A stretch of 38,813 nt of DNA from Nocardia carnea NBRC 14403. GTDB lineage: Bacteria; Actinomycetota; Actinomycetes; Mycobacteriales; Mycobacteriaceae. Position numbers and translations under genes: made by a program. Location of the stretch: positions 1 to 38,813 of the forward strand of contig NZ_BAFV01000110.1 in NCBI RefSeq assembly GCF_000308515.1, written 5' to 3'. A model generated the notes under the pieces. The model was not told the origin of the DNA, did not search any database, and worked only from the letters and a program-made list of their open reading frames with translations. How positions within the stretch are numbered: position 1 is the stretch's first letter; each line of letters opens with the position of its first letter. Shown piece after piece: positions 15,777 through 23,084 of this stretch.

Positions 15777-16619
15777 TCAGTACGTGCCGACTGCTTCGGC
15801 CGCAGGGGTCTGCTGCCGGAATCGGGTGAGTAGATCGTCGGCGGCGCGGATGAGCAGGGTGGAGTCGACGCCGACGCCGGCGAAGGCGACGCCACGGCGC
15901 AGCCATTCCTGGGCGGCGGCGATATCGGTGAGCATGATGCCGGCCGGGGTACCGATACGGCGGAGGGTTTCGACACCGCGGTCGATGGCCGCGATCACCT
16001 CGGGATGGGTGCGCTGCTCCGGGTAGCCCATATCGGCCGCGAGATCGGCGGGTCCGAGCAACACCCCGTCGACCCCGTCGGTCGCTGCGATCGCCTCGAT
16101 ATTGTCGAGGGCCGTGCGGGTCTCTACCTGCACCAGGAGGCACACATTGTCATCCGATGTCAGGACGTAATCGGTCCAGCGTCCCCACCGGGACGACCGG
16201 CCGAGACCGCTGCCCATCCCCCGCTGGCCACGCGGGGGATACCGCACCGCCCGTACCAGCTCGGCCGCCTGCTGCGCAGTGTCGACCATCGGGACCAGCA
16301 GGTTGCGCACGCCGATCTCCAGGTACTGCTTGATGAGCGCCGGATCTCCGTGCGGTAGGCGCACCACCGGTTGGGACAGTTCGGCAGCGCGACCGCCGAG
16401 TACCGTCGCCGCGGCGGCGATCCCCTGCAGTTGTTCGAGGACCGACCGCAGATCGTTGGGCCCGTGTTCGGCGTCGATCAGCAACCAGTCGTAACCGCAT
16501 CCGGCGAGGATTTCGGCGGTGTAGCCGTTCGCGAGAACGGTCCACAGCCCGATCTGCTGTTCGCCTGTCGCCAATCGCTGTTTGAATCGATTGGGCGGGG
16601 TCGGCCCGGTGATGGACAT
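15777..16619 (-). CDS. HpaI/HpcH-family class II aldolase (pyruvate-releasing)
   Basis: 280 residues from ATG 16619 (GAGG upstream). Catalytic-type residues align with HpaI: H52 in LLIDAEHGPND as the base, R87 (VVRLPHGDP), metal ligands E166 (VQVETRTA) and D192 (LLGPADLAADMG). This family cleaves 4-hydroxy-2-oxo acids in a metal-dependent way, giving pyruvate plus an aldehyde. Following the hydratase gene by 16 bases, it most likely cleaves 4-hydroxy-2-oxopentanoate or 4-hydroxy-2-oxoheptanedioate, giving acetaldehyde or succinic semialdehyde. Meta pathways of the mhp type normally use the MhpE (DmpG-type) aldolase paired with MhpF; neither is seen in this window. Confidence 0.9.
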   Translation of the reverse strand: MSITGPTPPNRFKQRLATGEQQIGLWTVLANGYTAEILAGCGYDWLLIDAEHGPNDLRSVLEQLQGIAAAATVLGGRAAELSQPVVRLPHGDPALIKQYLEIGVRNLLVPMVDTAQQAAELVRAVRYPPRGQRGMGSGLGRSSRWGRWTDYVLTSDDNVCLLVQVETRTALDNIEAIAATDGVDGVLLGPADLAADMGYPEQRTHPEVIAAIDRGVETLRRIGTPAGIMLTDIAAAQEWLRRGVAFAGVGVDSTLLIRAADDLLTRFRQQTPAAEAVGTY

Positions 16620-16635
16620 CGGTGGGGTTCCTCGT

Positions 16636-17445
16636 TCAGACCAGTTGGAAGGAGATATCGCCGAGCCGGCCGTAGTCGGCGTGGACGACATCACCGCGGG
16701 TGAGAGCGACCGGCCGGGTGAAAGATCCCGCCAGCACGATATGCCCGGCTTCGAGACGTTCCCCGTGCCGATGCAGGCGCCGGGCCAGCCACGCGACACC
16801 GCGGGCCGGGTGGCCCAGCACGGCGCCGGCGAGCCCGGATTCCTCGACACCGCCGTTGAGATAGAGCAGGGCGCCGGCCCAGCGCAGATCGAGATCGTCC
16901 GGGCGGACCGGGCTGCCCCCCAGCACGATTCCGGCGTTGGCGGCATTGTCGGAAATGGTGTCGAAAATTCTGCGTGGGGCACCGGTTTCCCGGTCGAACT
17001 GTTCGATACGGGCGTCGATGATCTCCAGCGCCGGGGTGATCCGGTCGGTGGCGTTGAGTACATCGTTGATCGAGACGTCCGGGCCCTCGAGCGGATCGCG
17101 CAGCAGGAAGGCCAGCTCGACCTCCACCCGCGGTTTGATGAACCGCTGCGCGGCGATGGGGCTACCGCCCTCATAGACCATCTCGTCGAACAGCGTGCCG
17201 AAATCGGGTTCGTCGATCTGGCTGCTGACCTGCATTGCGCGGGAGGTCAGGCCGATCTTGTGGCCGACCACGCGCTGCCCTTCGGACTCTTTGATCCGCG
17301 CCCAGGCCCGGGACACCGCGTACCCGTCTTCGATACTCATCCCCGGGAACCGACCGGAGAAGTGCCGGATCTGTTCGCGGCGCTGCTCGGCGGTATGCAG
17401 TTCGCTCGCCAGCGCCGCGCAGGTCTGCGAGGTGAAGGCGGTCAT
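16636..17445 (-). CDS. 2-hydroxypenta-2,4-dienoate / 2-oxo-hept-4-ene-1,7-dioate hydratase (MhpD/HpaH family)
   Basis: 269 residues from ATG 17445, overlapping the hydrolase stop by ATGA; HpaH and MhpD are about 260-270. K63 in VVGHKIGLTS, the metal-binding E108-x-E110 (KPRVEVELAFLL) and E141 (PALEIID) fit the fumarylacetoacetate-hydrolase-like hydratase fold. The enzyme adds water to the 2-hydroxydienoate left after hydrolysis of the ring-cleavage product, feeding the downstream aldolase. Only one hydratase is present for what look like two upper pathways, so it may be shared. MhpD-type and HpaH-type substrates cannot be separated by eye. Confidence 0.9.
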   Translation of the reverse strand: MTAFTSQTCAALASELHTAEQRREQIRHFSGRFPGMSIEDGYAVSRAWARIKESEGQRVVGHKIGLTSRAMQVSSQIDEPDFGTLFDEMVYEGGSPIAAQRFIKPRVEVELAFLLRDPLEGPDVSINDVLNATDRITPALEIIDARIEQFDRETGAPRRIFDTISDNAANAGIVLGGSPVRPDDLDLRWAGALLYLNGGVEESGLAGAVLGHPARGVAWLARRLHRHGERLEAGHIVLAGSFTRPVALTRGDVVHADYGRLGDISFQLV

Positions 17446-18323
17446 CGGACGCCGATCCGGTCGCCCGCGGTCAGGAACTGTACTGCCAGCCGGTTGAATT
17501 CGTCGGCGCGTTCGAACTGGGCCCAGTGATCGCATCCGGTCATATCGATCACCTGCGCGTTCGGCAGGATCTCCCCGAGCCGCCGGGCATTGTCGAGGAA
17601 CATGTTCGGTGCGTCCACGGCGGCGATGATCAGCGCCGGTTGCTGCAGCCGGGACCATTCTCCGGCGGAAAGGTCCTGGCCACCGGTGCTGAATGCGAGC
17701 AGATTCGCCATCGCATCGGCCATCTCGGGCTGCTGGTAGATACGCAACCGCACCCCGACGAGATCGTCGATGAGATCCGCCGGATCGAGCACCAGCCGGC
17801 CCATCGCCGCGCTCACCGATTCCCAGGACGGCGCCTGCGCGGCACCTTGGCGCCGGCGCCGGACATCGGCGCCGAACTTCTTCTCTTCCTCGGGATCGAC
17901 GATGATGCCGGCCGGCGCCACCATCACCAACTGAGTGATGCGGTCCGGACGGTCCACCGCGAGCCGGGCCCCGACCCATGACCCGAGCGATACCCCGATC
18001 ACCGCGGCACTGTCGATATCCAGCGCGTCGAGGACGGCGAGCGCATGCTCGGCATAGTCCGGGATGAGATAGGGACGGTCGGGTTTATCGGTATACCCGC
18101 AGCCGAGCATATCGATCCCGATCACCCGATGCGTCTGCGCCAGGGCGCCGTAGTTGGCGCAGAAATTCTCCAGGCTGCCGGCGGTTCCGTGCAGGAGCAG
18201 GACGACGGGGCCGTCGGGGTCGCCCGTCTCCAGGTAGCGGGTGCGGACCCCGGCGGCATCGACCCAGTCGAGGGTGTGCCGCACGGTATCGAGATAGGTC
18301 CACACGCTTCGATAGCGTTGCAT
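17442..18323 (-). CDS. Alpha/beta hydrolase, probable meta-cleavage-product (C-C bond) hydrolase
   Basis: 293 residues. The nucleophile elbow GVSLGS places Ser at S112, the acid is D237 (AAVDAPN) and the base H266 (GCDHWAQFE). The oxyanion loop is LLLHGTAGSLENF (43-55), typical of HsaD/BphD/MhpC-type C-C hydrolases that hydrolyse vinylogous 1,5-diketones from extradiol cleavage. The start is the ATG 7 bases after the VOC gene stop. A second, different hydrolase is encoded at 24054-24917, so this one likely serves the other ring-cleavage branch. Ester hydrolase or haloperoxidase-like activity is the alternative. Confidence 0.87.
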   Translation of the reverse strand: MQRYRSVWTYLDTVRHTLDWVDAAGVRTRYLETGDPDGPVVLLLHGTAGSLENFCANYGALAQTHRVIGIDMLGCGYTDKPDRPYLIPDYAEHALAVLDALDIDSAAVIGVSLGSWVGARLAVDRPDRITQLVMVAPAGIIVDPEEEKKFGADVRRRRQGAAQAPSWESVSAAMGRLVLDPADLIDDLVGVRLRIYQQPEMADAMANLLAFSTGGQDLSAGEWSRLQQPALIIAAVDAPNMFLDNARRLGEILPNAQVIDMTGCDHWAQFERADEFNRLAVQFLTAGDRIGVR

Positions 18324-18330
18324 CCTCGAT

Positions 18331-18909
18331 CTACTCCGCGTGCCGGAAGGAGACCTGGGCCGCGGCCAGCTTCTCGCGCATCTGCGCCATCCACTCTTCC
18401 CGCGGCCGCGCTTCGGGGTCGCGTTCCACGAGCGCCTCGGTCTGGCGCATGATCTCGTCCTCGGAATCGGTGAGGTCGAGCGGTTCGCCGAGGGGCTGCT
18501 GCACGTACCAGGGCGAATGAGTGTAGACCTCGATCATGTTGCCGTCCGGATCGTCGATGTAGACGCTCCAGGCGTTGCCGTGGTTCTTGACGACCTCCAC
18601 CGGGATCCCGGTCTCCTGGACATGACGCCAGAAGGCGCGCAGTTCGGCCAGAGTGGGAACGAGGAACGAGATCTGCGCGGTGGTCGGCGGTGTACCGGGT
18701 TCGCGGCCGGCGATCAGCGCGAGCTGATGATGCTCGGTGGGATCGGCCGAGAGGAACGCACCGGGACGCCGAGTCCCCGCCTTACCGGACTTTCCGAGCC
18801 CGGAATCGGTGACGACCATGCCGAATTCCCGGGTGTAGAAATCGATCATGGCATCGAGGTCTTTGCAGAAGATGCCCAGATGGGCGAGGCGCGGATTGAA
18901 ATCGGGCAC
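18331..18909 (-). CDS. VOC-superfamily protein, candidate small extradiol ring-cleavage dioxygenase
   Basis: 192 residues from GTG 18909 (AAAGGG upstream). Two beta-alpha-beta-beta-beta modules of the vicinal-oxygen-chelate fold span about residues 6-135. Candidate metal ligands are H10 (LAHLGIFCKDLDAMIDFY), H60 or H61 (EHHQLALIAG) and E127 (DPDGNMIEVYTHSPW), the 2-His-1-Glu pattern of type I extradiol dioxygenases and glyoxalases. The C-terminal tail after residue 140 is charged and helical. Two-domain extradiol enzymes are about 300 residues; this is a one-domain type. Placement directly before the hydrolase gene suggests catechol ring cleavage, but a glyoxalase or isomerase role is possible. 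Confidence 0.75.
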   Translation of the reverse strand: MPDFNPRLAHLGIFCKDLDAMIDFYTREFGMVVTDSGLGKSGKAGTRRPGAFLSADPTEHHQLALIAGREPGTPPTTAQISFLVPTLAELRAFWRHVQETGIPVEVVKNHGNAWSVYIDDPDGNMIEVYTHSPWYVQQPLGEPLDLTDSEDEIMRQTEALVERDPEARPREEWMAQMREKLAAAQVSFRHAE

Positions 18910-18945
18910 GGAAAATCCCTTTCGTGGTTCGGCTCGCTGCGAGAA

Positions 18946-20346
18946 TCAGGCAGCGGCAACGGGGGTGAGAGTCAGCGCGGCCGCCAGCGGCGTGACGTCG
19001 GACAGCTCCTCGAGCCCCTGGATGAGTTCCAGCGCCTGCCCCGCGGACTCCGCTGAGACGGTGCGGGAGAAGCGCACATTGCGCCAGAACTTGTCGACGA
19101 TCGATTCCATGGGCGTCGGATTGCCGAGCCAGCCCAGTGGTGCGCTGCGTTCGGCTTCCAGCACTCGGCCGTCGGTGAGGACGATCCGCAACCGGCTCGC
19201 CTGGTTGTTGCCCAGCGGCAGGTTCGGCAGCAGCCGGACCTTGCTCGCGATATCCAGAACCTGGGGGTCGTGGATGGCCGGCGCCACGTAATGCTCGAGC
19301 TCCGGACGGCCGCGAACGATGGCGTTCGCGACGCCGTAGGGGATGGTGAACAGCGATTTCGGCTGGTCGTCGGTCACCGTCGGGACCTGGTTGAGGAAAT
19401 GGTCGACCCGGTTGGGCGGCACATCGAGTTCGACGCCCTGCACCTCGGTGACGGCGAACTCGTGCTCGGCGCGGATCTGCAGAACGGCCTCGATCGGATT
19501 GTGGTTGCCGTAGCACGACGGATGCAGTTTGTGCTGGCCGTGGACGTAGAAGGTGGTGCCCAGGTCTTCGACCATATTGTCCGGCGCCGGCTCCCGGCAG
19601 TACATGGAGAAGTATCCGACGCGACTCTCCAGCGCGTCCTTCACACCACCGAAGCCCCGTAGCGACAGCTGGCAGGCCAGGATGCCGTTATAGGCGGCCA
19701 TGGCACCGGGCAGTTTGAACGAATGCGCCCCGTCCCAGATGCCCTGGAAGGAACCGGCCATGAGGTTGAGCAGGATTCCGTAGGCGTTGCACAGTTGATC
19801 GTGGTCGAGCCCGAGCAGGCGCCCGGCCACCGCGGTGGCGCCGAAGGCGTTGGAGGTGCCGCAGACCTCGAAGCTGGTATCGAAATCGAACCGGTCGGAT
19901 ACAGACACCCGGGCGGCCACATCGCCGCCGAGCACGACGGCCGTGAGCAGCTCCTTCCCGGATGCCCCGGTGTATTCGCCCACGGCGAGCGCCACGGGTT
20001 CGGTCGTGCTGCTGACGTGCCCGACCATCTTGCCCGCGTTACTACCCTCCGGTTCGGGGCCGGTCACCTCGAAATCGAACGACCGGGCCTGCAGCGAGGC
20101 GACCATGGCGGCATGGGGTAGCGGCATCCGCTCACTGCGTCCGGGGATCCCCGCCTCGGGCGCTGCGCCCCAGCTGCCGAAAAGCCCGAGTACAGCGTCG
20201 TTACCCGCCACCGACACACCCGACAGCGTGCAACCCAGCGTATCGATGAGCCGCTTCTTCGCCGCGAGCACATCGGATTCGCTCAGCGCCTCGAACGGGG
20301 TGTCGAGAACATGACCGACGATGCGGTCGATCAGTGCTGCTGTCAT
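18946..20346 (-). CDS. MmgE/PrpD family protein (2-methylcitrate dehydratase-like fold)
   Basis: 466 residues from ATG 20346, with GGAGG 5 bases upstream. The N-terminal helical domain (LAAKKRLIDTLGCTLSGVSVAGN) and later LHPSCYGNHNPIEAVLQI and KSLFTIPYGVANAIVRG segments are typical of the family. Known members include PrpD (2-methylcitrate dehydratase), cis-aconitate decarboxylase (Irg1/CadA) and iminodisuccinate epimerase; all act on small polycarboxylates. It heads a meta-cleavage operon, where such a protein is not a standard step. It could act on a tricarboxylic or dicarboxylic side chain or on a tautomer/isomer of a ring-fission product. Substrate unknown. Confidence 0.85.
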   Translation of the reverse strand: MTAALIDRIVGHVLDTPFEALSESDVLAAKKRLIDTLGCTLSGVSVAGNDAVLGLFGSWGAAPEAGIPGRSERMPLPHAAMVASLQARSFDFEVTGPEPEGSNAGKMVGHVSSTTEPVALAVGEYTGASGKELLTAVVLGGDVAARVSVSDRFDFDTSFEVCGTSNAFGATAVAGRLLGLDHDQLCNAYGILLNLMAGSFQGIWDGAHSFKLPGAMAAYNGILACQLSLRGFGGVKDALESRVGYFSMYCREPAPDNMVEDLGTTFYVHGQHKLHPSCYGNHNPIEAVLQIRAEHEFAVTEVQGVELDVPPNRVDHFLNQVPTVTDDQPKSLFTIPYGVANAIVRGRPELEHYVAPAIHDPQVLDIASKVRLLPNLPLGNNQASRLRIVLTDGRVLEAERSAPLGWLGNPTPMESIVDKFWRNVRFSRTVSAESAGQALELIQGLEELSDVTPLAAALTLTPVAAA

Positions 20347-20447
20347 ACAAGCCTCCAGAAGCGGGTCGCGCGGCAAGGGGGCCGGGACTATCGGCCGAGT
20401 CGAGACTAGAGCGGCCGGTTCCCGGCCGGAACATTCCCATTCCGCGC

Positions 20448-20466
20448 GTTGGAAAGGACGTCCAAC
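20448..20466. promoter_or_regulatory. Inverted repeat in the divergent PrpD-like / monooxygenase gap
   Basis: GTTGGA (20448-20453) and TCCAAC (20461-20466) form perfect 6-base arms separated by 7 bases. A smaller palindrome, GGAACATTCC (20428-20437), lies just to the left. The gap (20347-20630) separates two divergent catabolic transcripts, so this is a natural operator position. No regulator is assigned. Confidence 0.4.
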
Positions 20467-20515
20467 CCGGGCGCGGATGCATTTCGAGCTAAACCGTAAA
20501 AGGCCCGGAGCAGCC

Positions 20516-20531
20516 GCGGAAAGAATTCCGC
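20516..20531. promoter_or_regulatory. Perfect inverted repeat GCGGAA-N4-TTCCGC, candidate operator
   Basis: GCGGAA (20516-20521) and TTCCGC (20526-20531) are exact arms around AGAA, about 100 bases upstream of the monooxygenase start. ATTCCGC recurs at 20439-20445 and at 33182-33188 in front of the second IclR-controlled operon. The monooxygenase itself has AAGGAG 9 bases before its ATG. Confidence 0.4.
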
Positions 20532-20630
20532 CCGCTATTCCATTCCCCGGAAGACGAGGCTCAGGGACTCACCGGGGCCGGGCATATCCTCGAGCCAAGT
20601 GCACGCGGCTCGTCGAAGGAGATCCTATAA

Positions 20631-21884
20631 ATGCTGACCACAGCGAATACCCCGACCCCTATCGATTATTCCGGGCCCCGTACCGAGGACTGGACCGCGT
20701 ACCGCGACCGCGCGATCGATGAGGGCCGGCGTTTCCTGGAGGCCGTGGACACCATCCGCGACACCATCCGCGCGGGCCGCGATACCGCCGAAGCGGAGGG
20801 CCGCGTTCCCGACGCGTCGGTCGAGGCGATGATCGGCACCGGCCTGTTCCGCGCCTTCACTCCCCTGCGCTACGGCGGGCTGGAGATGGCCCCCGCCGCG
20901 TTCTTCGAGGGCATCATGCGGATCGCCGAAGCGGATAGCGCCGCGGCGTGGATCGCCGGCCAGCTCAATGTGCACTCCTTCGAGATCGCCCTCATGGACG
21001 AACGTATGCAGGACGAGTTCTGGGGCGAGAATCCCGACGCCCGCGCCTCCAGTTCCTACGCGCCCATCGGCAAGTACGAAGAGGTGGACGGCGGCTACCG
21101 GCTGAACGGCACCTGGACCTTCTCCAGCGGGGTCGATCACGCCCAGTGGGTCATCCTCGGCGGCGGTGACCGCAACTTTGTTGTCCCGGTCGCCGATCTC
21201 ACGATCGACCACAATAGCTGGGATGTACAGGGTTTGAAGGGCACCGGCAGCAAAGCGGTGACCCTCACCGACACCTTCGTCCCCGACTACCGCACCCACC
21301 TGCTGGTCGACACCTACAACGACGCCAACCCCGGCTGGGCGGTGAACAACCGGCCGCTGTACTGGGTGTCGTTCCCGTCGATCTTCAACTCGACCCCGGC
21401 GAACACCGCGATCGGCACCGCCACGGCCGGTATCGATACCTTCGTCGAACAGTCCCGGGTGCGGCTCACACGCCAGGGCACCGGTGCACCGGCGGCCCAG
21501 AACCCGTTCCTGCACCTGAAGGTGGCGAATGCCCTGACCCGTATCCGCACGGTCAAACAACGCCATCTCCAGAATTGGCGGGATCTGTTCGATGTGGCCT
21601 GCCGGGGCGAGGAAGCTCCCCCGCTCGAGCGGATGCGGATCCGGTTCGAAGCCGCCGATTCCATCGCGACCTGTTTCGAATCCTTCTCCGATATCTGGCC
21701 GATCGCCGGCGCCGCCGCGACCTCCAGCGCCAACCCCCTGCAGCAGACCATGCGCGACCTCATGGCCGCCCGCAACCACGGGTCGGCCGGTAAAGAACTC
21801 GCCGCCGGGCAGTACATCAAAACGCTCTTCGAGATCCCGCCCGCACCGTTCAAAGACCTCGGCACCCTGAACTATTACAAGTAG
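20631..21884 (+). CDS. Two-component flavin-dependent monooxygenase, oxygenase component (acyl-CoA-dehydrogenase fold)
   Basis: 417 residues. The chain follows the group D flavin monooxygenase pattern (HsaA, C2 of Acinetobacter 4-hydroxyphenylacetate hydroxylase). An N-terminal helical domain (GLFRAFTPLRYGGLEMAP near residues 68-85), a beta-domain (YEEVDGGYRLNGTWTFSSGVDHAQWVIL) and a C-terminal helical bundle with FSDIWPIAGAAATSSANPLQ, where acyl-CoA dehydrogenases carry other residues, identify it. It would hydroxylate a phenolic substrate ortho to the OH using reduced flavin from the next gene, 22 bases downstream. The catechol product would enter the divergent meta-cleavage operon. The exact phenol is unknown; 4-hydroxyphenyl acids and secosteroid phenols are both precedented. 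Confidence 0.87.
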   Translation: MLTTANTPTPIDYSGPRTEDWTAYRDRAIDEGRRFLEAVDTIRDTIRAGRDTAEAEGRVPDASVEAMIGTGLFRAFTPLRYGGLEMAPAAFFEGIMRIAEADSAAAWIAGQLNVHSFEIALMDERMQDEFWGENPDARASSSYAPIGKYEEVDGGYRLNGTWTFSSGVDHAQWVILGGGDRNFVVPVADLTIDHNSWDVQGLKGTGSKAVTLTDTFVPDYRTHLLVDTYNDANPGWAVNNRPLYWVSFPSIFNSTPANTAIGTATAGIDTFVEQSRVRLTRQGTGAPAAQNPFLHLKVANALTRIRTVKQRHLQNWRDLFDVACRGEEAPPLERMRIRFEAADSIATCFESFSDIWPIAGAAATSSANPLQQTMRDLMAARNHGSAGKELAAGQYIKTLFEIPPAPFKDLGTLNYYK

Positions 21885-21906
21885 CCCACCGGATAGGACC
21901 GCTCCG

Positions 21907-22884
21907 TTGAGTCAGATGATCGACCAGACCGCCACCGCCCTGCTCGAGGAGGGCGATCCGGCCGCCGATGCCCGTGCCTTCCGCCGGGCACTCGGCCAGT
22001 TCAGCACCGGTATCACCGTGGTGACCACGCGCTCCGACGACCGGCTCTACGGGATGGCGGCGAACTCGTTCTCGGCGGTCTCGCTGGACCCGCCGCTCGT
22101 GCTGTGGTCGATCCGCAAAGAGTCCCGTAGCGCGGCGGCGTTCCTCGGCAGCGGACATTTCGGGATCAACGTCCTGGCCGATCATCAGATGGAGCTGTCC
22201 GCCCTGTTCGGCCGGCCGCAGCCGGAACAATTCGACCAGGTCCACTGGACCGCGAGCGCACACGGCGACCCGCTGCTCGACGGGGTCCTCGCGCATTTCG
22301 AATGTGTCACCGAGACGGTCGTCGACGGCGGCGACCACCACATTCTGGTGGGCCGGGTGCAACGTTTCGCCCGCTACGAGGGCGCCCCGCTGCTGTTCAC
22401 CCAGGGCCAGTACAGCGTGGCCGAGGGTCACCCGGATCTGGCGCTGGCGGCGCATCTGCCCGCCACCGCGACCGGCGACCGGTCCGAGGAATCGCTGTTC
22501 ACGTCCCTGCTGCAGGCCACCGATCACCATATGTCGGCGCTGTTCCAGAACCACCGCAACCGGCTGGGCGTCACGCTGGCGACGGGCCGGGTACTCAACC
22601 GCCTGTCACGCGGCAGCTGCACCCGTGACGTGTTGGAACACGACACCTTCCTCGGTGAGAACGCTGTGGACGACGCTTTGTCCGCGCTCGTGGAAAAGGA
22701 TCAGGTACGCCGGAACCAGGACGGCATCTGGGCCCTCACCGACGATGGACGGCGCGTCCGCTCGGCCCTGCGCCGCAGTGCGGAACGTTTCACCGAGCAG
22801 CAGCTCCGCGGAATCTCGCATGAGGATCTGGCCACCACCGAACGCGTGCTCGCCACCCTGCTGGGCCGGGGTGACAGCGGGTAG
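21907..22884 (+). CDS. Flavin reductase with C-terminal MarR-like domain (C1-type reductase component)
   Basis: 325 residues from TTG 21907 (AGGA 8-9 bases upstream; ATG at 21916 is the alternative). Residues 22-175 are a flavin-reductase (FMN-binding split-barrel) domain: FRRALGQFSTGITVVTTR, then MAANSFSAVSLDPPLVLWSI. Residues about 190-322 look like a MarR-type winged helix (LGVTLATGRVLNRLSRG, VDDALSALVEKDQVRRNQDGIWALTDDGRRVRS). The same architecture is known from C1 of Acinetobacter baumannii 4-hydroxyphenylacetate hydroxylase, where the MarR part restrains flavin reduction until the phenolic substrate binds. HsaB-type reductases lack this tail (about 190 residues). The neighbouring oxygenase is its obvious partner. 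Confidence 0.88.
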   Translation: MSQMIDQTATALLEEGDPAADARAFRRALGQFSTGITVVTTRSDDRLYGMAANSFSAVSLDPPLVLWSIRKESRSAAAFLGSGHFGINVLADHQMELSALFGRPQPEQFDQVHWTASAHGDPLLDGVLAHFECVTETVVDGGDHHILVGRVQRFARYEGAPLLFTQGQYSVAEGHPDLALAAHLPATATGDRSEESLFTSLLQATDHHMSALFQNHRNRLGVTLATGRVLNRLSRGSCTRDVLEHDTFLGENAVDDALSALVEKDQVRRNQDGIWALTDDGRRVRSALRRSAERFTEQQLRGISHEDLATTERVLATLLGRGDSG

Positions 22885-22915
22885 AGGTGCCCGGTCGAGT
22901 GCGGCTTCTCCCGAG

Positions 22916-22941
22916 CGCCGCGGTCGCCGACGACCGCGGCG
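22916..22941. terminator. Hairpin 1 between convergent genes
   Basis: CGCCGCGGTCG (22916-22926) pairs perfectly with CGACCGCGGCG (22931-22941) around a 4-base loop. It begins 31 bases after the flavin-reductase stop. No T-run follows. Confidence 0.55.
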
Positions 22942-22961
22942 AACAACCCCCTGATATGGAT

Positions 22962-23002
22962 CGGCAGTTCGGGCGCACCCTCATCGTGTGCCCGAACTGC
23001 CG
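22962..23002. terminator. Hairpin 2 between convergent genes
   Basis: CGGCAGTTCGGGC pairs exactly with GCCCGAACTGCCG; the stem can extend to 17 base pairs (one G-T) closing a 7-base loop at 22979-22985. It lies about 80 bases from the stop of the LigB-type dioxygenase gene on the other strand and most likely ends transcription in both directions, with the hairpin at 22916. Confidence 0.65.
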
Positions 23003-23084
23003 ACTTCCCCAGTGGGGTCAGTGCCCGGTTGCGCCGGGCAGAAGCGGCGCCGCGGGATTCCCCCGGCGGCGGCCGAGTGTTCGA

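Noticed and set aside
15777..17445. A complete HpaDEFGHI homoprotocatechuate pathway
   Set aside because: The hydratase and aldolase families fit, but no homoprotocatechuate dioxygenase, CHMS dehydrogenase or CHM isomerase is recognisable; a hydrolase is present instead, so the hydrolytic meta route is more likely.
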